NCBI GenBank assembly: GCA_951828515.1
Contig: OX639992.1
Coordinates: 186,001 to 250,000, forward strand
Length of the DNA: 64,000 bases
Reading direction: 5' to 3'
Source of the DNA: an uncultured Poribacteria bacterium
GTDB taxonomy: Bacteria > Poribacteria > WGA-4E > WGA-3G
Shown here in pieces: positions 41,503 through 49,920 of the stretch. Positions within the stretch are counted from its first letter, which is position 1. Every line of letters starts with the position of its first letter. The translations under genes were made by a program, and so were the position numbers. The notes under the pieces were generated by a model, which searched no databases, was not told where the DNA came from, and saw only the letters and a program-made list of their open reading frames with translations.

Positions 41503-42717
41503 ATGCGGAAAGCCAAGATTGCATCCGTAGGTTGCGGTTGGGTCGCAAAACGTTGGCATCTGCCAACAATCGCGGAGTTGACGAAAAGAGGGGAACTGGA
41601 TTACATAGCCGTATGTGACGCAGACGCGGATACTGCTCGCGAAGCCGGTGAAACGTACGGTCTCCCGTACTATACGGATGTCGAGGAAATGCTGGAGAAG
41701 CACAGTGACATCGACGTTGTTGACATCAGTACCGGCGACTATACACATCATCCCATCGCGAAGATAGTCGCTGAACACAAGATGCACCCGATCGTCGAAA
41801 AACCGATGGCACCCACGCTCGCCTGTTGTGATGTAATCATAGACAGTTGCAGAAAAAACGGAGTCCATTTTGAGGTCGCCGAGAACTATTTTCGGATGCC
41901 TGGGGATCGGATCATCATAAAACTGATTCAGGAAGGTGTGCTTGGTGATATTATGCGAGTGCACTTTATCGAACCGTTCGGACGTAGAGGATTTGTGCAC
42001 GGTGCCGGAAAACCGCGCGGTATAGAGTCCCCGATCTCAACATTTACTTCCCACTCCGGTGTCTGTATTGACATGGGTGTTCACCGGATGTCCCAACTCC
42101 GATTTTACGCCCAAAGTGAACCGAAACGCATTACGGGAATCACCAAGCAATTCGCTCCCGGACCCAACAGAGTCTACGAAGATTGGGGGCACGCGCTGAT
42201 TGAATTTGAAAGCGGTGGTGTCGGTATCTATGAGACCTCTCAGGTCGGAGAGGAAACGATTAAGTACAGACAGATCATGGGAACGAGAGGTGTGATAACG
42301 GATGTTGATTTCTGGACAGCCGATTTTCCGCTGAAGGTCCTCGACAACGGTGAAATGAAAGATATCCCAATCGAAACGGAACGTCATCAGGTCGATGGCG
42401 TAGATGTCCTTTCGAGAATCGTCGTGCATACCGATCCACAGATTGTCTACGAAAATCCTTTCAGAACATACGCAATCGACGATTGGAATGTCGGAACTGC
42501 CGAAGAGATTATGACCACAGCAAGAGCGGCACTCACAAGAGAACCACCGGAGTACGGCATCGAAGGCAGGAAAGATGTGGAGATGTGTATCGCTTTATAC
42601 GAATCTTCACGTTTGGGGATGATGCCCATTGACCTTCCGATAACGGAAACGACGGGTTATGAGCAGATGGTTCACGACGAATACCGCCAAAAATTTGGTC
42701 ATGCCATTGACGCGTAA
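41503..42717 (+). CDS. Gfo/Idh/MocA family oxidoreductase
   Basis: A 404-residue protein. The Rossmann start ASVGCGWVAKRWHLPTIAEL and the PIVEKPMAP motif define the family. The C-terminal domain is longer than in the gene at 39177, with a GVCIDMGVHRMSQLRFYAQS stretch. The start ATG at 41503 has AAGGAG upstream and lies 28 bp after the PhyH stop. Cofactor recognition and substrate cannot be read from sequence alone. Confidence 0.9.
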   Translation: MRKAKIASVGCGWVAKRWHLPTIAELTKRGELDYIAVCDADADTAREAGETYGLPYYTDVEEMLEKHSDIDVVDISTGDYTHHPIAKIVAEHKMHPIVEKPMAPTLACCDVIIDSCRKNGVHFEVAENYFRMPGDRIIIKLIQEGVLGDIMRVHFIEPFGRRGFVHGAGKPRGIESPISTFTSHSGVCIDMGVHRMSQLRFYAQSEPKRITGITKQFAPGPNRVYEDWGHALIEFESGGVGIYETSQVGEETIKYRQIMGTRGVITDVDFWTADFPLKVLDNGEMKDIPIETERHQVDGVDVLSRIVVHTDPQIVYENPFRTYAIDDWNVGTAEEIMTTARAALTREPPEYGIEGRKDVEMCIALYESSRLGMMPIDLPITETTGYEQMVHDEYRQKFGHAIDA

Positions 42718-42842
42718 TGGAATCTGGGCACAAAACACCTCCATAAATACATTGAAATCTCGCCAGACACGCTATATCAACCAGATACCGAGTGAAACCC
42801 AACGCTTTGGTTGTGAGACCCCCGTGACGCTGACAGCATGAA

Positions 42843-42944
42843 GTTGGGTTTCACTATGTTTTTGAGAGTATAGGGCATCCATCAAATTTCAGGTGTGTTT
42901 GGCACCCGATGTTCGCCTTCTCAACATCGTTCTACCCAACCTAC
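42843..42944 (+). repeat. GTTGGGT...ACCCAACCTAC element
   Basis: The arms GTTGGGTTTCAC and TTCTACCCAACCTAC bound about 102 bp. The inner right flank TTCTCAACATCG is close to that of the 5757 copy (CTTCTCAACTCCG). Confidence 0.6.
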
Positions 42945-42970
42945 GGGCGCATTGTCCTTGGGGTAAGCTC

Positions 42971-42992
42971 GGTTCGGTTAGGAAACCGAACC
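42971..42992 (+). repeat. GGTTCGGTTAGGAAACCGAACC hairpin with TACC tail
   Basis: A nine-base perfect stem. Compared with GGTGCGGTTAGGAAACCGCACC at 10680, bases in both arms have changed together, keeping pairing. Confidence 0.65.
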
Positions 42993-43122
42993 TACCGCCT
43001 TGGGGACCGCTAAATTGGATTGAGCAACACGAAATCCAACTTTCCTCCAAGCAAGCTTACGTCCTGTCCCTTCCGCCACCTAACCTCTAAAAGACAATAA
43101 CACCGACAGTCATGAAAAAACT

Positions 43123-43151
43123 TTGTAAATTTTTCCTATCCATTATATACT
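43123..43151 (+). promoter_or_regulatory. Sigma-70 promoter upstream of aroQ
   Basis: TTGTAA (43123-43128), a 17-bp spacer and TATACT (43146-43151), 43 bp before the aroQ start codon. Confidence 0.6.
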
Positions 43152-43194
43152 CTCTACGGCAAAGGTAATACTCCAAGTAAAAAGGAAGCAGCGC

Positions 43195-43644
43195 ATGAAC
43201 ATTCTCGTCCTCCATGGACCAAACTTACACCTCTTAGGGAAACGCCAACCGGAAATCTATGGACATCAAACGTTATCGGATATTAACAATACACTTGACC
43301 GGCAAGCAGCAGCATCACTGCACGCGATTACACTCAAAATTTTTCAATCTAACCACGAAGGCGAACTCGTCTCTATTATTGGGGACCACATCGACTGGGC
43401 TGACGGTATCTTGATTAATCCCGCTGCCTACACACATACCAGCGTCGCCATCCGAGACGCACTTTCTACCGTTGCACTTCCTGTCATAGAGATTCACCTT
43501 TCTAACATCTATGCCCGCGAAGAATTTCGGCATCATTCCTACATATCAGCGGTTGCAGTTGGTGTCATCGGAGGTTTCGGGACACATAGTTACACCCTTG
43601 CTCTTGAGGCAATGATCCAAATTTTGCAACAAACTAATCTTTAA
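43195..43644 (+). CDS. aroQ: Type II 3-dehydroquinate dehydratase
   Basis: A 149-residue enzyme of the shikimate pathway, assembling as a dodecamer in the family. The opening LVLHGPNLHLLGKRQPEIYG carries the catalytic loop with its tyrosine. NPAAYTHTSVAIRDAL and IEIHLSNIYAREEFRHHS contain the conserved asparagine and histidine residues. The length and motifs are normal. The start ATG at 43195 has AAGGAAG upstream. It is separate from aroA in this window. Confidence 0.95.
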   Translation: MNILVLHGPNLHLLGKRQPEIYGHQTLSDINNTLDRQAAASLHAITLKIFQSNHEGELVSIIGDHIDWADGILINPAAYTHTSVAIRDALSTVALPVIEIHLSNIYAREEFRHHSYISAVAVGVIGGFGTHSYTLALEAMIQILQQTNL

Positions 43645-43826
43645 ACTATGGGGACCTGGACTGCGCTCCACTACGTTACGCGCAGGTTTTCGGTTAATCC
43701 ACGATTGAGATTGGAGTGTTGACGTTTCTTTTATCTTGGAATCATGAAACCCACGCGCGTAGTCCGTAACGAAGTGGAGGACGGCTCTACGGAGAAGCGC
43801 GTTAAATATCTAACCCTGCTGACCGA

Positions 43827-43845
43827 ACCGCAAGGTAAAATTAAA
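43827..43845 (-). repeat. CCGCAAGGTAAAATTAAA end abutting a DegT start
   Basis: On the plus strand, CCGCAAGGTAAAATTAAA runs directly into the ATG at 43846. It is preceded by GACCGAA and, about 80 bp upstream, by GTAGTCCGTAACGAAGTGGA, which resembles the interior of the 28545 element. Confidence 0.65.
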
Positions 43846-44991
43846 ATGGCAAAAAACCCTTTTATACCGTTTAGTCGTCCGTGGATTGATGATACCGAAA
43901 TCGAAGCCGTTAGCCAAGTCCTCGCCTCTAAATGGATTAGCACAGGTAACAGAGTGCGTGAATTTGAACGTGCTTTCGCCGAATATCTCGGTGTTAAGCA
44001 CGCCATCGCTGTCAGTTCCTGCACCCACGCGCTGCATCTAAGCCTTGTTGTCGCCGAGATCGGTAGCGACGACGAAGTCATCACGACTCCTTATACCTTC
44101 ACCGCTACTGCTGAAGCGATCCGATATGTCGGTGCTAAACCCATCTTCGTGGACATCGAACCCGATACCTTGAACATCGACATAACCAAAATCGAGCAGG
44201 CGATAACCCCACGCACGAAGGCAATAATGCCCGTCCATTTTGCTGGTCTCCCATGCGACATGGATGCGCTACAGGACATCTGCCGAAACCATAACCTTGT
44301 CCTCATTGATGACGCGGCTCACGCTATACCGACCGAATACAAAGGTCAATACATCGGCAACATCGGCGACCTATCCGCTTTTAGCTTCTACGCAAATAAA
44401 AACCTGACGACAGGGGAAGGTGGTATGATTACTACCAATAACGACGCCTTCGCCAAACCGCTCCGCACGATGCGACTCCACGGGATCGACAAGGACGCTT
44501 GGGCGCGTCAGTCACAGCGCGACATCTGGCGGTACGACATCGCGACTGAAGGTTACAAATACAACATGACCGATATCCAAGCAGCGATGGGATTGTGTCA
44601 ACTTATGAAACTCAACAAACAGCATGAACGCCGTCGAGATCTCGCGCAGATTTATCAAAAGGAACTCGCAAATCTTCCGAACGTCAGGACACCAGTAGCA
44701 CCGGAGAATCCGAACGAGCATTCGTGGCATCTCTACATTATCCAACTCCCACCCGGTGAACGCGAAGGATTTATCAGAGCCTTGAGCGAGGCAAACATCG
44801 AATGCAGTGTTCATTATATCCCGTTACATCTCTTCGAGTTTTATCAGGAGCAATACGGCTACCGTGTCGGCGATTTCCCGTGCGCTGAAGCGGCATTTGA
44901 ACGCGTCGTGAGTCTACCGCTCCATCCGGGTTTAACGGAAGAGGAAATCCATATTGTAATTGATGAAATAGGAAAGATTTTGGGTTCATAA
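43846..44991 (+). CDS. DegT/DnrJ/EryC1/StrS family aminotransferase
   Basis: A 381-residue PLP enzyme that aminates keto sugars, typically for surface glycans or secondary metabolites. The PLP lysine lies in FYANKNLTTGEGGMI, the phosphate-binding stretch is AVSSCTHALHLSL, and VLIDDAAHAIPTEYKG contains the cofactor aspartate. The start at 43846 follows a repeat end; the frame continues upstream to 43744 through repeat sequence. No nucleotide-sugar genes are adjacent. Confidence 0.92.
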   Translation: MAKNPFIPFSRPWIDDTEIEAVSQVLASKWISTGNRVREFERAFAEYLGVKHAIAVSSCTHALHLSLVVAEIGSDDEVITTPYTFTATAEAIRYVGAKPIFVDIEPDTLNIDITKIEQAITPRTKAIMPVHFAGLPCDMDALQDICRNHNLVLIDDAAHAIPTEYKGQYIGNIGDLSAFSFYANKNLTTGEGGMITTNNDAFAKPLRTMRLHGIDKDAWARQSQRDIWRYDIATEGYKYNMTDIQAAMGLCQLMKLNKQHERRRDLAQIYQKELANLPNVRTPVAPENPNEHSWHLYIIQLPPGEREGFIRALSEANIECSVHYIPLHLFEFYQEQYGYRVGDFPCAEAAFERVVSLPLHPGLTEEEIHIVIDEIGKILGS

Positions 44992-45059
44992 TCCGACTAC
45001 AGAAAACGCGAAAATCCGTGATTCAGACGATACAGACATAACACCACTTCAGCGAGAAG

Positions 45060-45626
45060 ATGGATACACCTAACCCAGCGAACGCGACCCTCTACCAAAT
45101 CATTCCCAGCGATGTCTGTTTCTCGTGTGATGTCTGCTGCCGTTTTTTAGAAGCAGATAGTCCGCTCGCGCCCATCTTCACAGCAACAGAGACGGAAAAC
45201 ACCATCGCCCATGGTGCCGATCCGGTGCTGTTCCGTCCACAGGCAGACGGAAATAGTGCACAGATCCAACTAAAACCGCACAACGATTTCTACATCTGTC
45301 CGTTTTTTGAACCAGAGACGAGCCATTGCACCATCTATCCGATCCGTCCACTTGACTGTCAACTCTATCCGTTCGCGCTCATGCTCAGTGAGGACGGAAA
45401 CGCGGTCGTGCTCGGTGTAGATACCCTCTGTCCGTTTGGCGAAGCATATCTCGAAACGGAGACCTTTCAGAAGCACATTCGCCATGTCATCAACTACGTC
45501 GAATCCGAATCGGTCACGGCGCAGATAATCGCCAACTGGAGTTTGATCGGCGATTACCAAGACACTGTAAAAATTGTCCATCCCCTCAAACTGACAGATG
45601 CAACTCCAACCCCTAACGCTCAATGA
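45060..45626 (+). CDS. YkgJ-family cysteine cluster protein
   Basis: A 188-residue protein. The cysteine pattern CFSCDVCC near residue 20, then FYICPFFEPETSHCTIYPIR and LDCQLYPF, is typical of the YkgJ family, thought to bind zinc or an iron-sulfur cluster. The precise role is not known. It starts a likely operon: the DUF2156 gene overlaps its end by 29 bp and a thiamine pyrophosphokinase-like gene follows. Confidence 0.85.
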   Translation: MDTPNPANATLYQIIPSDVCFSCDVCCRFLEADSPLAPIFTATETENTIAHGADPVLFRPQADGNSAQIQLKPHNDFYICPFFEPETSHCTIYPIRPLDCQLYPFALMLSEDGNAVVLGVDTLCPFGEAYLETETFQKHIRHVINYVESESVTAQIIANWSLIGDYQDTVKIVHPLKLTDATPTPNAQ

Positions 45627-46521
45627 CAAGCCACTTTTTGAGGAATACGCACATCAGACCTGCCCGCGGCTTTCCAACTACGCTTTCGCACCGCTTTACG
45701 TGTGGACAGCGCATTTTCAGTTCTATTGGTCACTGCTCGCGGAACATCTATGCATCTTCGCAAAACAGGGTGAAGACTATTTCATGCCGATTCTACCGAT
45801 GCCGTGCGATCCTGAAAACCGCAGCTACCGAAATGTTATTCGCACGGCATACCAATTTATGTTAGAATCAAATCGGAATCCACACATCGCCCGAATCGAA
45901 AATGTTCCACAGGAACTGCACACTCTTTTTGAAGAGGACGGATTCCGCGCCACTTTGAAGGAGACCGAATACCTCTATGAGACACGGACACTCAGTGAGT
46001 TGCGCGGCAACCGCTTCAAGAGTAAAAGGAACGATTATAACGCCTTTATTGAGCGTTATCCCTCAGTAGAATTTAGACCCTACGGCATCGCTGACCGCGA
46101 GGCGTGTTTCGCACTCTATGACGTGTGGCATACTGTCCGTGCTGCGAAACATGAGGACCCAGTCTATTGCGCAATGCTTGAGGATTCTCGATCGGCACAC
46201 CGAATCGCGATCGCGCATGCGGAAGCACTCGGACTTCTCGGCAGGATTGTCCGTATTGATGAAGAAGTCAGAGGCTATACCTTCGGGTATCCACTGAATT
46301 CGGATACATTCTGTGTGCTGTTTGAGATTACGGATATTGGAATAAAAGGACTCGCACAGTTCGTCTATCGCGAGTTTTGCAAGGAATTGAGGGACACCTA
46401 CAGATGGGTTAATGCCATGGACGATTCAGGGTTAGAGAATCTAAAACGTGTCAAACGGTCCTACCATCCGGTCGAACTGCTTCCGTCATACAATCTTGTT
46501 ATGACGGAAAATTATAGGTAA
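45598..46521 (+). CDS. DUF2156 family protein (GNAT-like)
   Basis: A 307-residue protein of the DUF2156 type, related to the catalytic region of phosphatidylglycerol lysyltransferases. The conserved GNRFKSKRNDYNAFIERYPS stretch and a C-terminal WVNAMDDSGLENLKRVKRSY with HPVELLPSYN fit the family. There is no membrane part, so it is probably a soluble acyl or aminoacyl transferase. The start lies inside the upstream gene. Its 3' end is partly duplicated downstream around a hairpin element. Confidence 0.82.
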   Translation: MQLQPLTLNDKPLFEEYAHQTCPRLSNYAFAPLYVWTAHFQFYWSLLAEHLCIFAKQGEDYFMPILPMPCDPENRSYRNVIRTAYQFMLESNRNPHIARIENVPQELHTLFEEDGFRATLKETEYLYETRTLSELRGNRFKSKRNDYNAFIERYPSVEFRPYGIADREACFALYDVWHTVRAAKHEDPVYCAMLEDSRSAHRIAIAHAEALGLLGRIVRIDEEVRGYTFGYPLNSDTFCVLFEITDIGIKGLAQFVYREFCKELRDTYRWVNAMDDSGLENLKRVKRSYHPVELLPSYNLVMTENYR

Positions 46522-46583
46522 TGTGTGGGCAGGCACAAGACCTGCCCCTACAAGGGTTTCTTTCGGTATTGTTATGACGGAAA
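46496..46583 (+). repeat. Hairpin element flanked by a 15-bp direct repeat
   Basis: TTGTTATGACGGAAA occurs at 46496-46510, inside the DUF2156 gene end, and again at 46569-46583. Between the copies lies hairpin GGGCAGG-CACAAGA-CCTGCCC (46527-46547) with tail CTACAAGGG. Confidence 0.7.
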
Positions 46584-46590
46584 TAAAAAA

Positions 46591-47313
46591 ATGACAGCAC
46601 TTATTTTCCTTAACGGCTACTACGATACACGGCATCTCGATTTTTACCGTCAAGAAATGGAAAACGCAGTGGAAAAGGGTTTCCCGCTCATCTGTGCTGA
46701 CGGAGGCATCCGCATATTTGATGAATTAAATCGGGATACGGATAGGTCGCTTATCCCGGATGTTCTTATTGGTGACATGGATTCGGTCCCGCATCGGGGT
46801 TACAAACCCCTCCCACAAGCAAGGCAGATCGTTCAGGAATGGATAGGAAAAACGGACAAAGCTTATACGGATGGACAACTCGCCGTAGATTACGCCATGG
46901 AACAGTATGACTGCCGACATATCATCATCTACGGCGGTTTACCACGTCCAGAAGAATACGAGACAGATCAGTTTCTCGGCAACCTAAAGTTGATGCGTTT
47001 TGGGCATTACCGGGTGTCCGGAGGTGAACCTTACATAGCCGAAATACGGGATCCGAGACAAACAATCCACTACGTGCTATCAGGAGTGCGATTAACTCGA
47101 AAAAGCAGCGGACTGCAACGCGTCTCTGTCATTGCGGAATCGCCCAACATCGTCGTCGAAAAGAGTGAAAATTTACGTTGGGACTTGACATCGCTACACA
47201 TCCATCCCGACTTAACAAACGCCCTTCGTAACGAATTCGTAGAAGGTGCGGAATCGGCAACTATTCAATTGACTGACGGATCTGCTCCGGTCTACGTGAT
47301 TCACAACTGGTAG
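46591..47313 (+). CDS. Thiamine pyrophosphokinase-like protein
   Basis: A 240-residue protein that fits the family transferring diphosphate to thiamin. Visible landmarks are CADGGIRIFDEL, IGDMDSVPH and KTDKAYTDGQLAVDYAM, then IIIYGGLPRPEEYETDQFLG, as in TPK/ThiN proteins. The start ATG at 46591 has GGAAAT upstream; a frame extension to 46525 runs through repeat sequence. Its end overlaps the convergent dehydratase by 13 bp. Together with TenA and YjbQ it points to thiamin salvage. Confidence 0.85.
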   Translation: MTALIFLNGYYDTRHLDFYRQEMENAVEKGFPLICADGGIRIFDELNRDTDRSLIPDVLIGDMDSVPHRGYKPLPQARQIVQEWIGKTDKAYTDGQLAVDYAMEQYDCRHIIIYGGLPRPEEYETDQFLGNLKLMRFGHYRVSGGEPYIAEIRDPRQTIHYVLSGVRLTRKSSGLQRVSVIAESPNIVVEKSENLRWDLTSLHIHPDLTNALRNEFVEGAESATIQLTDGSAPVYVIHNW

Positions 47314-48266
47314 CCGAGTATCCGCTTGAGCGTTTCCGTGTCCAAATTCGCACCGCTCATGACCATCACCACACGTTTCCCCGCCAGCGTCTCTGTGAGT
47401 TTGTGCGCTGCTGCTATTGGAGACGCGCCTGCGCCTTCCGCTAAGTTGTGTGTCCACCGCAACGCCAAACGGATGCCGTCCTCAAGTTCCGCCTCGCTGA
47501 GCAGAACAATGTCGTGAATGCCTTTTTTGATAATGGACAACGGCAATGGAAACGGCGTACGGGTCGCAATTCCATCGGCAATGGTATCACAAGAATCGGT
47601 CTCTACATGTCCGCCTGTCTTCCACGAACGGTAGATAGCTGGGGCATTTTCTGCTTGCACACCGATGACCTTGACATCCGGATTGATAGCCTTGGAAACG
47701 GTGATAGCACCACAACTACCGCTCCCACCGCCAATAGGGACAATGATTGCATCTACGTCTGGGAGGCTTTCAAAAATCTCAAGTGAATAGGTGCCGACAC
47801 CGTGGAAGAGCGCAGGTTCCATGCACGGATGAACGTAGTAAAGTCCGCGTTCTGCTTGGAGCGTTTCGCACAGTGCAAGTGCCTCGTCAAAATCGGCACC
47901 GTGTTCAATCAGTTCCGCACCATACGCCCGCATCGCACTATTCTTTTCGGGATTATTCCCGTGTGGCACAACAACAGTCGCCTTGACACCAAATTGTGCC
48001 GCTGCGTAAGCGATCGACTGTCCATGATTCCCACGTGTCGCCGTAAGAACCCCTTTTTCACGTTGTGCTTGCGGGAGGTGGTACATGAAATTGATGCCGC
48101 CGCGCACTTTAAAACTGCCCGTTGGGTGATGATTTTCGTGCTTGATGTATGCTTGAAATCCGAGTCGCTCGGATAATTCTGGATAATGGACCAAAGGTGT
48201 AGGTTTTAAATATTGTGTGACGACGCGCCGCGCCGCAATGATTTCCTGAAGGGTCATAGTTTTCAT
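47301..48266 (-). CDS. PLP-dependent threonine/serine dehydratase-like protein
   Basis: A 321-residue fold-type II PLP enzyme. The cofactor lysine is in HHPTGSFKVRGGINF and the glycine loop for the phosphate in GGGSGSCG. The length fits catabolic threonine dehydratases, which lack the regulatory domain. Members deaminate threonine or serine, or racemise serine, and sequence alone does not settle which. The start ATG at 48266 has GGAG upstream. It is convergent with the TPK-like gene. Confidence 0.88.
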   Translation of the reverse strand: MKTMTLQEIIAARRVVTQYLKPTPLVHYPELSERLGFQAYIKHENHHPTGSFKVRGGINFMYHLPQAQREKGVLTATRGNHGQSIAYAAAQFGVKATVVVPHGNNPEKNSAMRAYGAELIEHGADFDEALALCETLQAERGLYYVHPCMEPALFHGVGTYSLEIFESLPDVDAIIVPIGGGSGSCGAITVSKAINPDVKVIGVQAENAPAIYRSWKTGGHVETDSCDTIADGIATRTPFPLPLSIIKKGIHDIVLLSEAELEDGIRLALRWTHNLAEGAGASPIAAAHKLTETLAGKRVVMVMSGANLDTETLKRILGYQL

Positions 48267-48771
48267 TTTTTACTCCTAATGTATTTTAAAAAGTCGTAGG
48301 ATTTACGTATTTCGTCAGTATTTATGGTGGATTTTAGAATTAATTAGACCTTTTGAGTAAGCGTCGGGAATCGGAGTTCCCTCCTACAAGGACAAAGCGT
48401 CGGGAATCGGAGTTCCCTCCTACAAGGACAAAGCGTCGGAAATCGGAGTTCCCTCCTACAAGGACAAAGCGTCGGGAATCGGAGTTCCCTCCTACAAGAC
48501 AAAGCGTCGGGAATCGGAGTTCCCTCCTACAAGGACAAAGCGTCGGGAATCGGAGTTCCCTCCTACAAGGACAAAGCGTCGGGAATCGGAGTTCCCTCCT
48601 ACAAGGACAAAGCGTCGGGAATCGGAGTTCCCTCCTACAAGGACAAAGCGTCGGGAATCGGAGTTCCCTCCTACAAGGACAAAGAGTATCTTGCCAACCT
48701 AAAAAATGTATGCTAATATGATAACATACTTCAACCGGCATATTCAAAATTAATCACAGAAAGGAAACCAC
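48267..48771. other. Divergent intergenic region with a tandem hairpin array
   Basis: Mostly taken up by nine tandem hairpin units (48361-48683). An AGGATTTACGTATTTC sequence near 48298 resembles a decayed AGGACTTACGCA end. No gene is supported, although frames stay open through the array. Confidence 0.6.
48361..48683 (+). repeat. Nine tandem 36-bp units with hairpin GGGAATCGGAGTTCCC
   Basis: Units start at 48361, 48397, 48433, 48469, 48504, 48540, 48576, 48612 and 48648. Each is GCGTCGGGAATCGGAGTTCC followed by CTCCTACAAGGACAAA. Eight spacings are 36 bp apart from one of 35 bp, and copy 3 has a changed arm base. There are no unique spacers. The unit is the same as the single hairpin at 16055. 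Confidence 0.9.
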
Positions 48772-49713
48772 ATGGCACAAGAATGGCAGTCCACAGCGTT
48801 AGAAATTGATGAAACCGAGGATCTCATTGAGGTCTGCTATCAGAACGGATGGACGGATGGCCTTCCCGTCGTTCCACCGACACCTGAACGCGTCGAACGC
48901 ATGCTTAGCGGAACCGACCGAGATCCGGATGAACTCATCGCAGCTGTGCCTCCAAAATGGGGCAGAGCCACTGTCGAAAAGGTCGCGATTAACGCTGTCA
49001 TGGCAGGATGCAAACCGGAATATTTACCGCTTATTCTCACCGCAGTGGAAGCGATGACATCTGAACAGTTCAACCTCCACGGCGTTCAAGTCACAACATC
49101 GCATGTTTCACCGGTACTCGTTGTGAATGGACCTATCCGAAAGCAGTTAGACATTAACGATGGGTTCAACCTCTTTGGGCAAGGATGGCGAGCGAATGCA
49201 ACGATCGGTCGTACGCTACGACTCATCTGCACGAATATCGGTGGCGGATTGCCCGGTGAACTCGACCGCTCGGCATTCGGACACGCTGGCAAATATACCT
49301 GTTGCATCGCTGAAAAAGAGGAAGAGAGTCCTTGGGATCCGTTACATGTCGAACGCGGTTTCCAAGCGGACGATAGTACTGTTACCATCTTCGCAGGTGC
49401 CGGTCCCCAAACCGTCAACGACCACGGCAACAACACCGCAGAAGGTATCCTCAACACAATTGCGCAGAACATCGCCGCCCCCGGCAACAGTGCCGGTGAA
49501 ACCATCCTCGTCATTGGTGTCGAGCACGCCAAGACGATTTCAGAGGATGGGCTTAACAGAGACGACATCCGACAGTACATCGCTGACACCACACAGCAAT
49601 ACTCGGCAGACGATCTGCTGCTGATGGTAGCAGGTGGACCCGCGGGAAGATGGACGATTGTCGTTCCGGGATGGGGTTCACGATCCTCTCGCGCTATCAC
49701 ATTGGCAGTATAA
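48772..49713 (+). CDS. Conserved protein, UGSC-associated type
   Basis: A 313-residue protein that I associate only loosely with a family often found near UGSC-type (seleno)proteins; no enzymatic activity is recognised. Clear landmarks are EVCYQNGWTDGLPVVPPTPE, then VEKVAINAVMAGCKPEYLPL and RLICTNIGGGLPGELDRSAF. The cysteine pair in GHAGKYTCCIAEKEEESP and the final GGPAGRWTIVVPGWGSRSSR segment may be functional. The start ATG at 48772 has GAAAGGAAA upstream. The UGSC partner itself is not visible in the adjacent gene-free stretch. Confidence 0.6.
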   Translation: MAQEWQSTALEIDETEDLIEVCYQNGWTDGLPVVPPTPERVERMLSGTDRDPDELIAAVPPKWGRATVEKVAINAVMAGCKPEYLPLILTAVEAMTSEQFNLHGVQVTTSHVSPVLVVNGPIRKQLDINDGFNLFGQGWRANATIGRTLRLICTNIGGGLPGELDRSAFGHAGKYTCCIAEKEEESPWDPLHVERGFQADDSTVTIFAGAGPQTVNDHGNNTAEGILNTIAQNIAAPGNSAGETILVIGVEHAKTISEDGLNRDDIRQYIADTTQQYSADDLLLMVAGGPAGRWTIVVPGWGSRSSRAITLAV

Positions 49714-49920
49714 ACATTTGTAGGCGGGGGTCTCCGAATCCGGAGGGTTGATCACTGATGAGTAGGTTTAGCGGTTGTAGTCGGGAACCCTTCATCGTCC
49801 ATCAACTATTGACGACTGATGGCTGACTGCTGACCGCTAACTGCCATTCTATAGGAGCAAGTGGCATCTGCGATTTCTACCGACCACCGATAACTAACCT
49901 TCAAACAGTCTGTGATACTA

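Larger units (their letters stand above)
42718..43194. other. Intergenic region with repeats and the aroQ promoter
   Basis: No gene is visible. It holds the element GTTGGGT...ACCCAACCTAC (42843-42944), hairpin GGTTCGGTTAGGAAACCGAACC (42971-42992) with TACCG tail, and a promoter at 43123-43151. Confidence 0.55.

Noticed and set aside
48361-48683. CRISPR-like array
   Set aside because: Units are contiguous 36-bp repeats with no unique spacers, and no cas genes are present.
48353-48721. Open frames through the hairpin array on both strands
   Set aside because: They exist because the 36-bp unit is a multiple of three; there is no ribosome site or family similarity, and a 35-bp unit shifts the frame.
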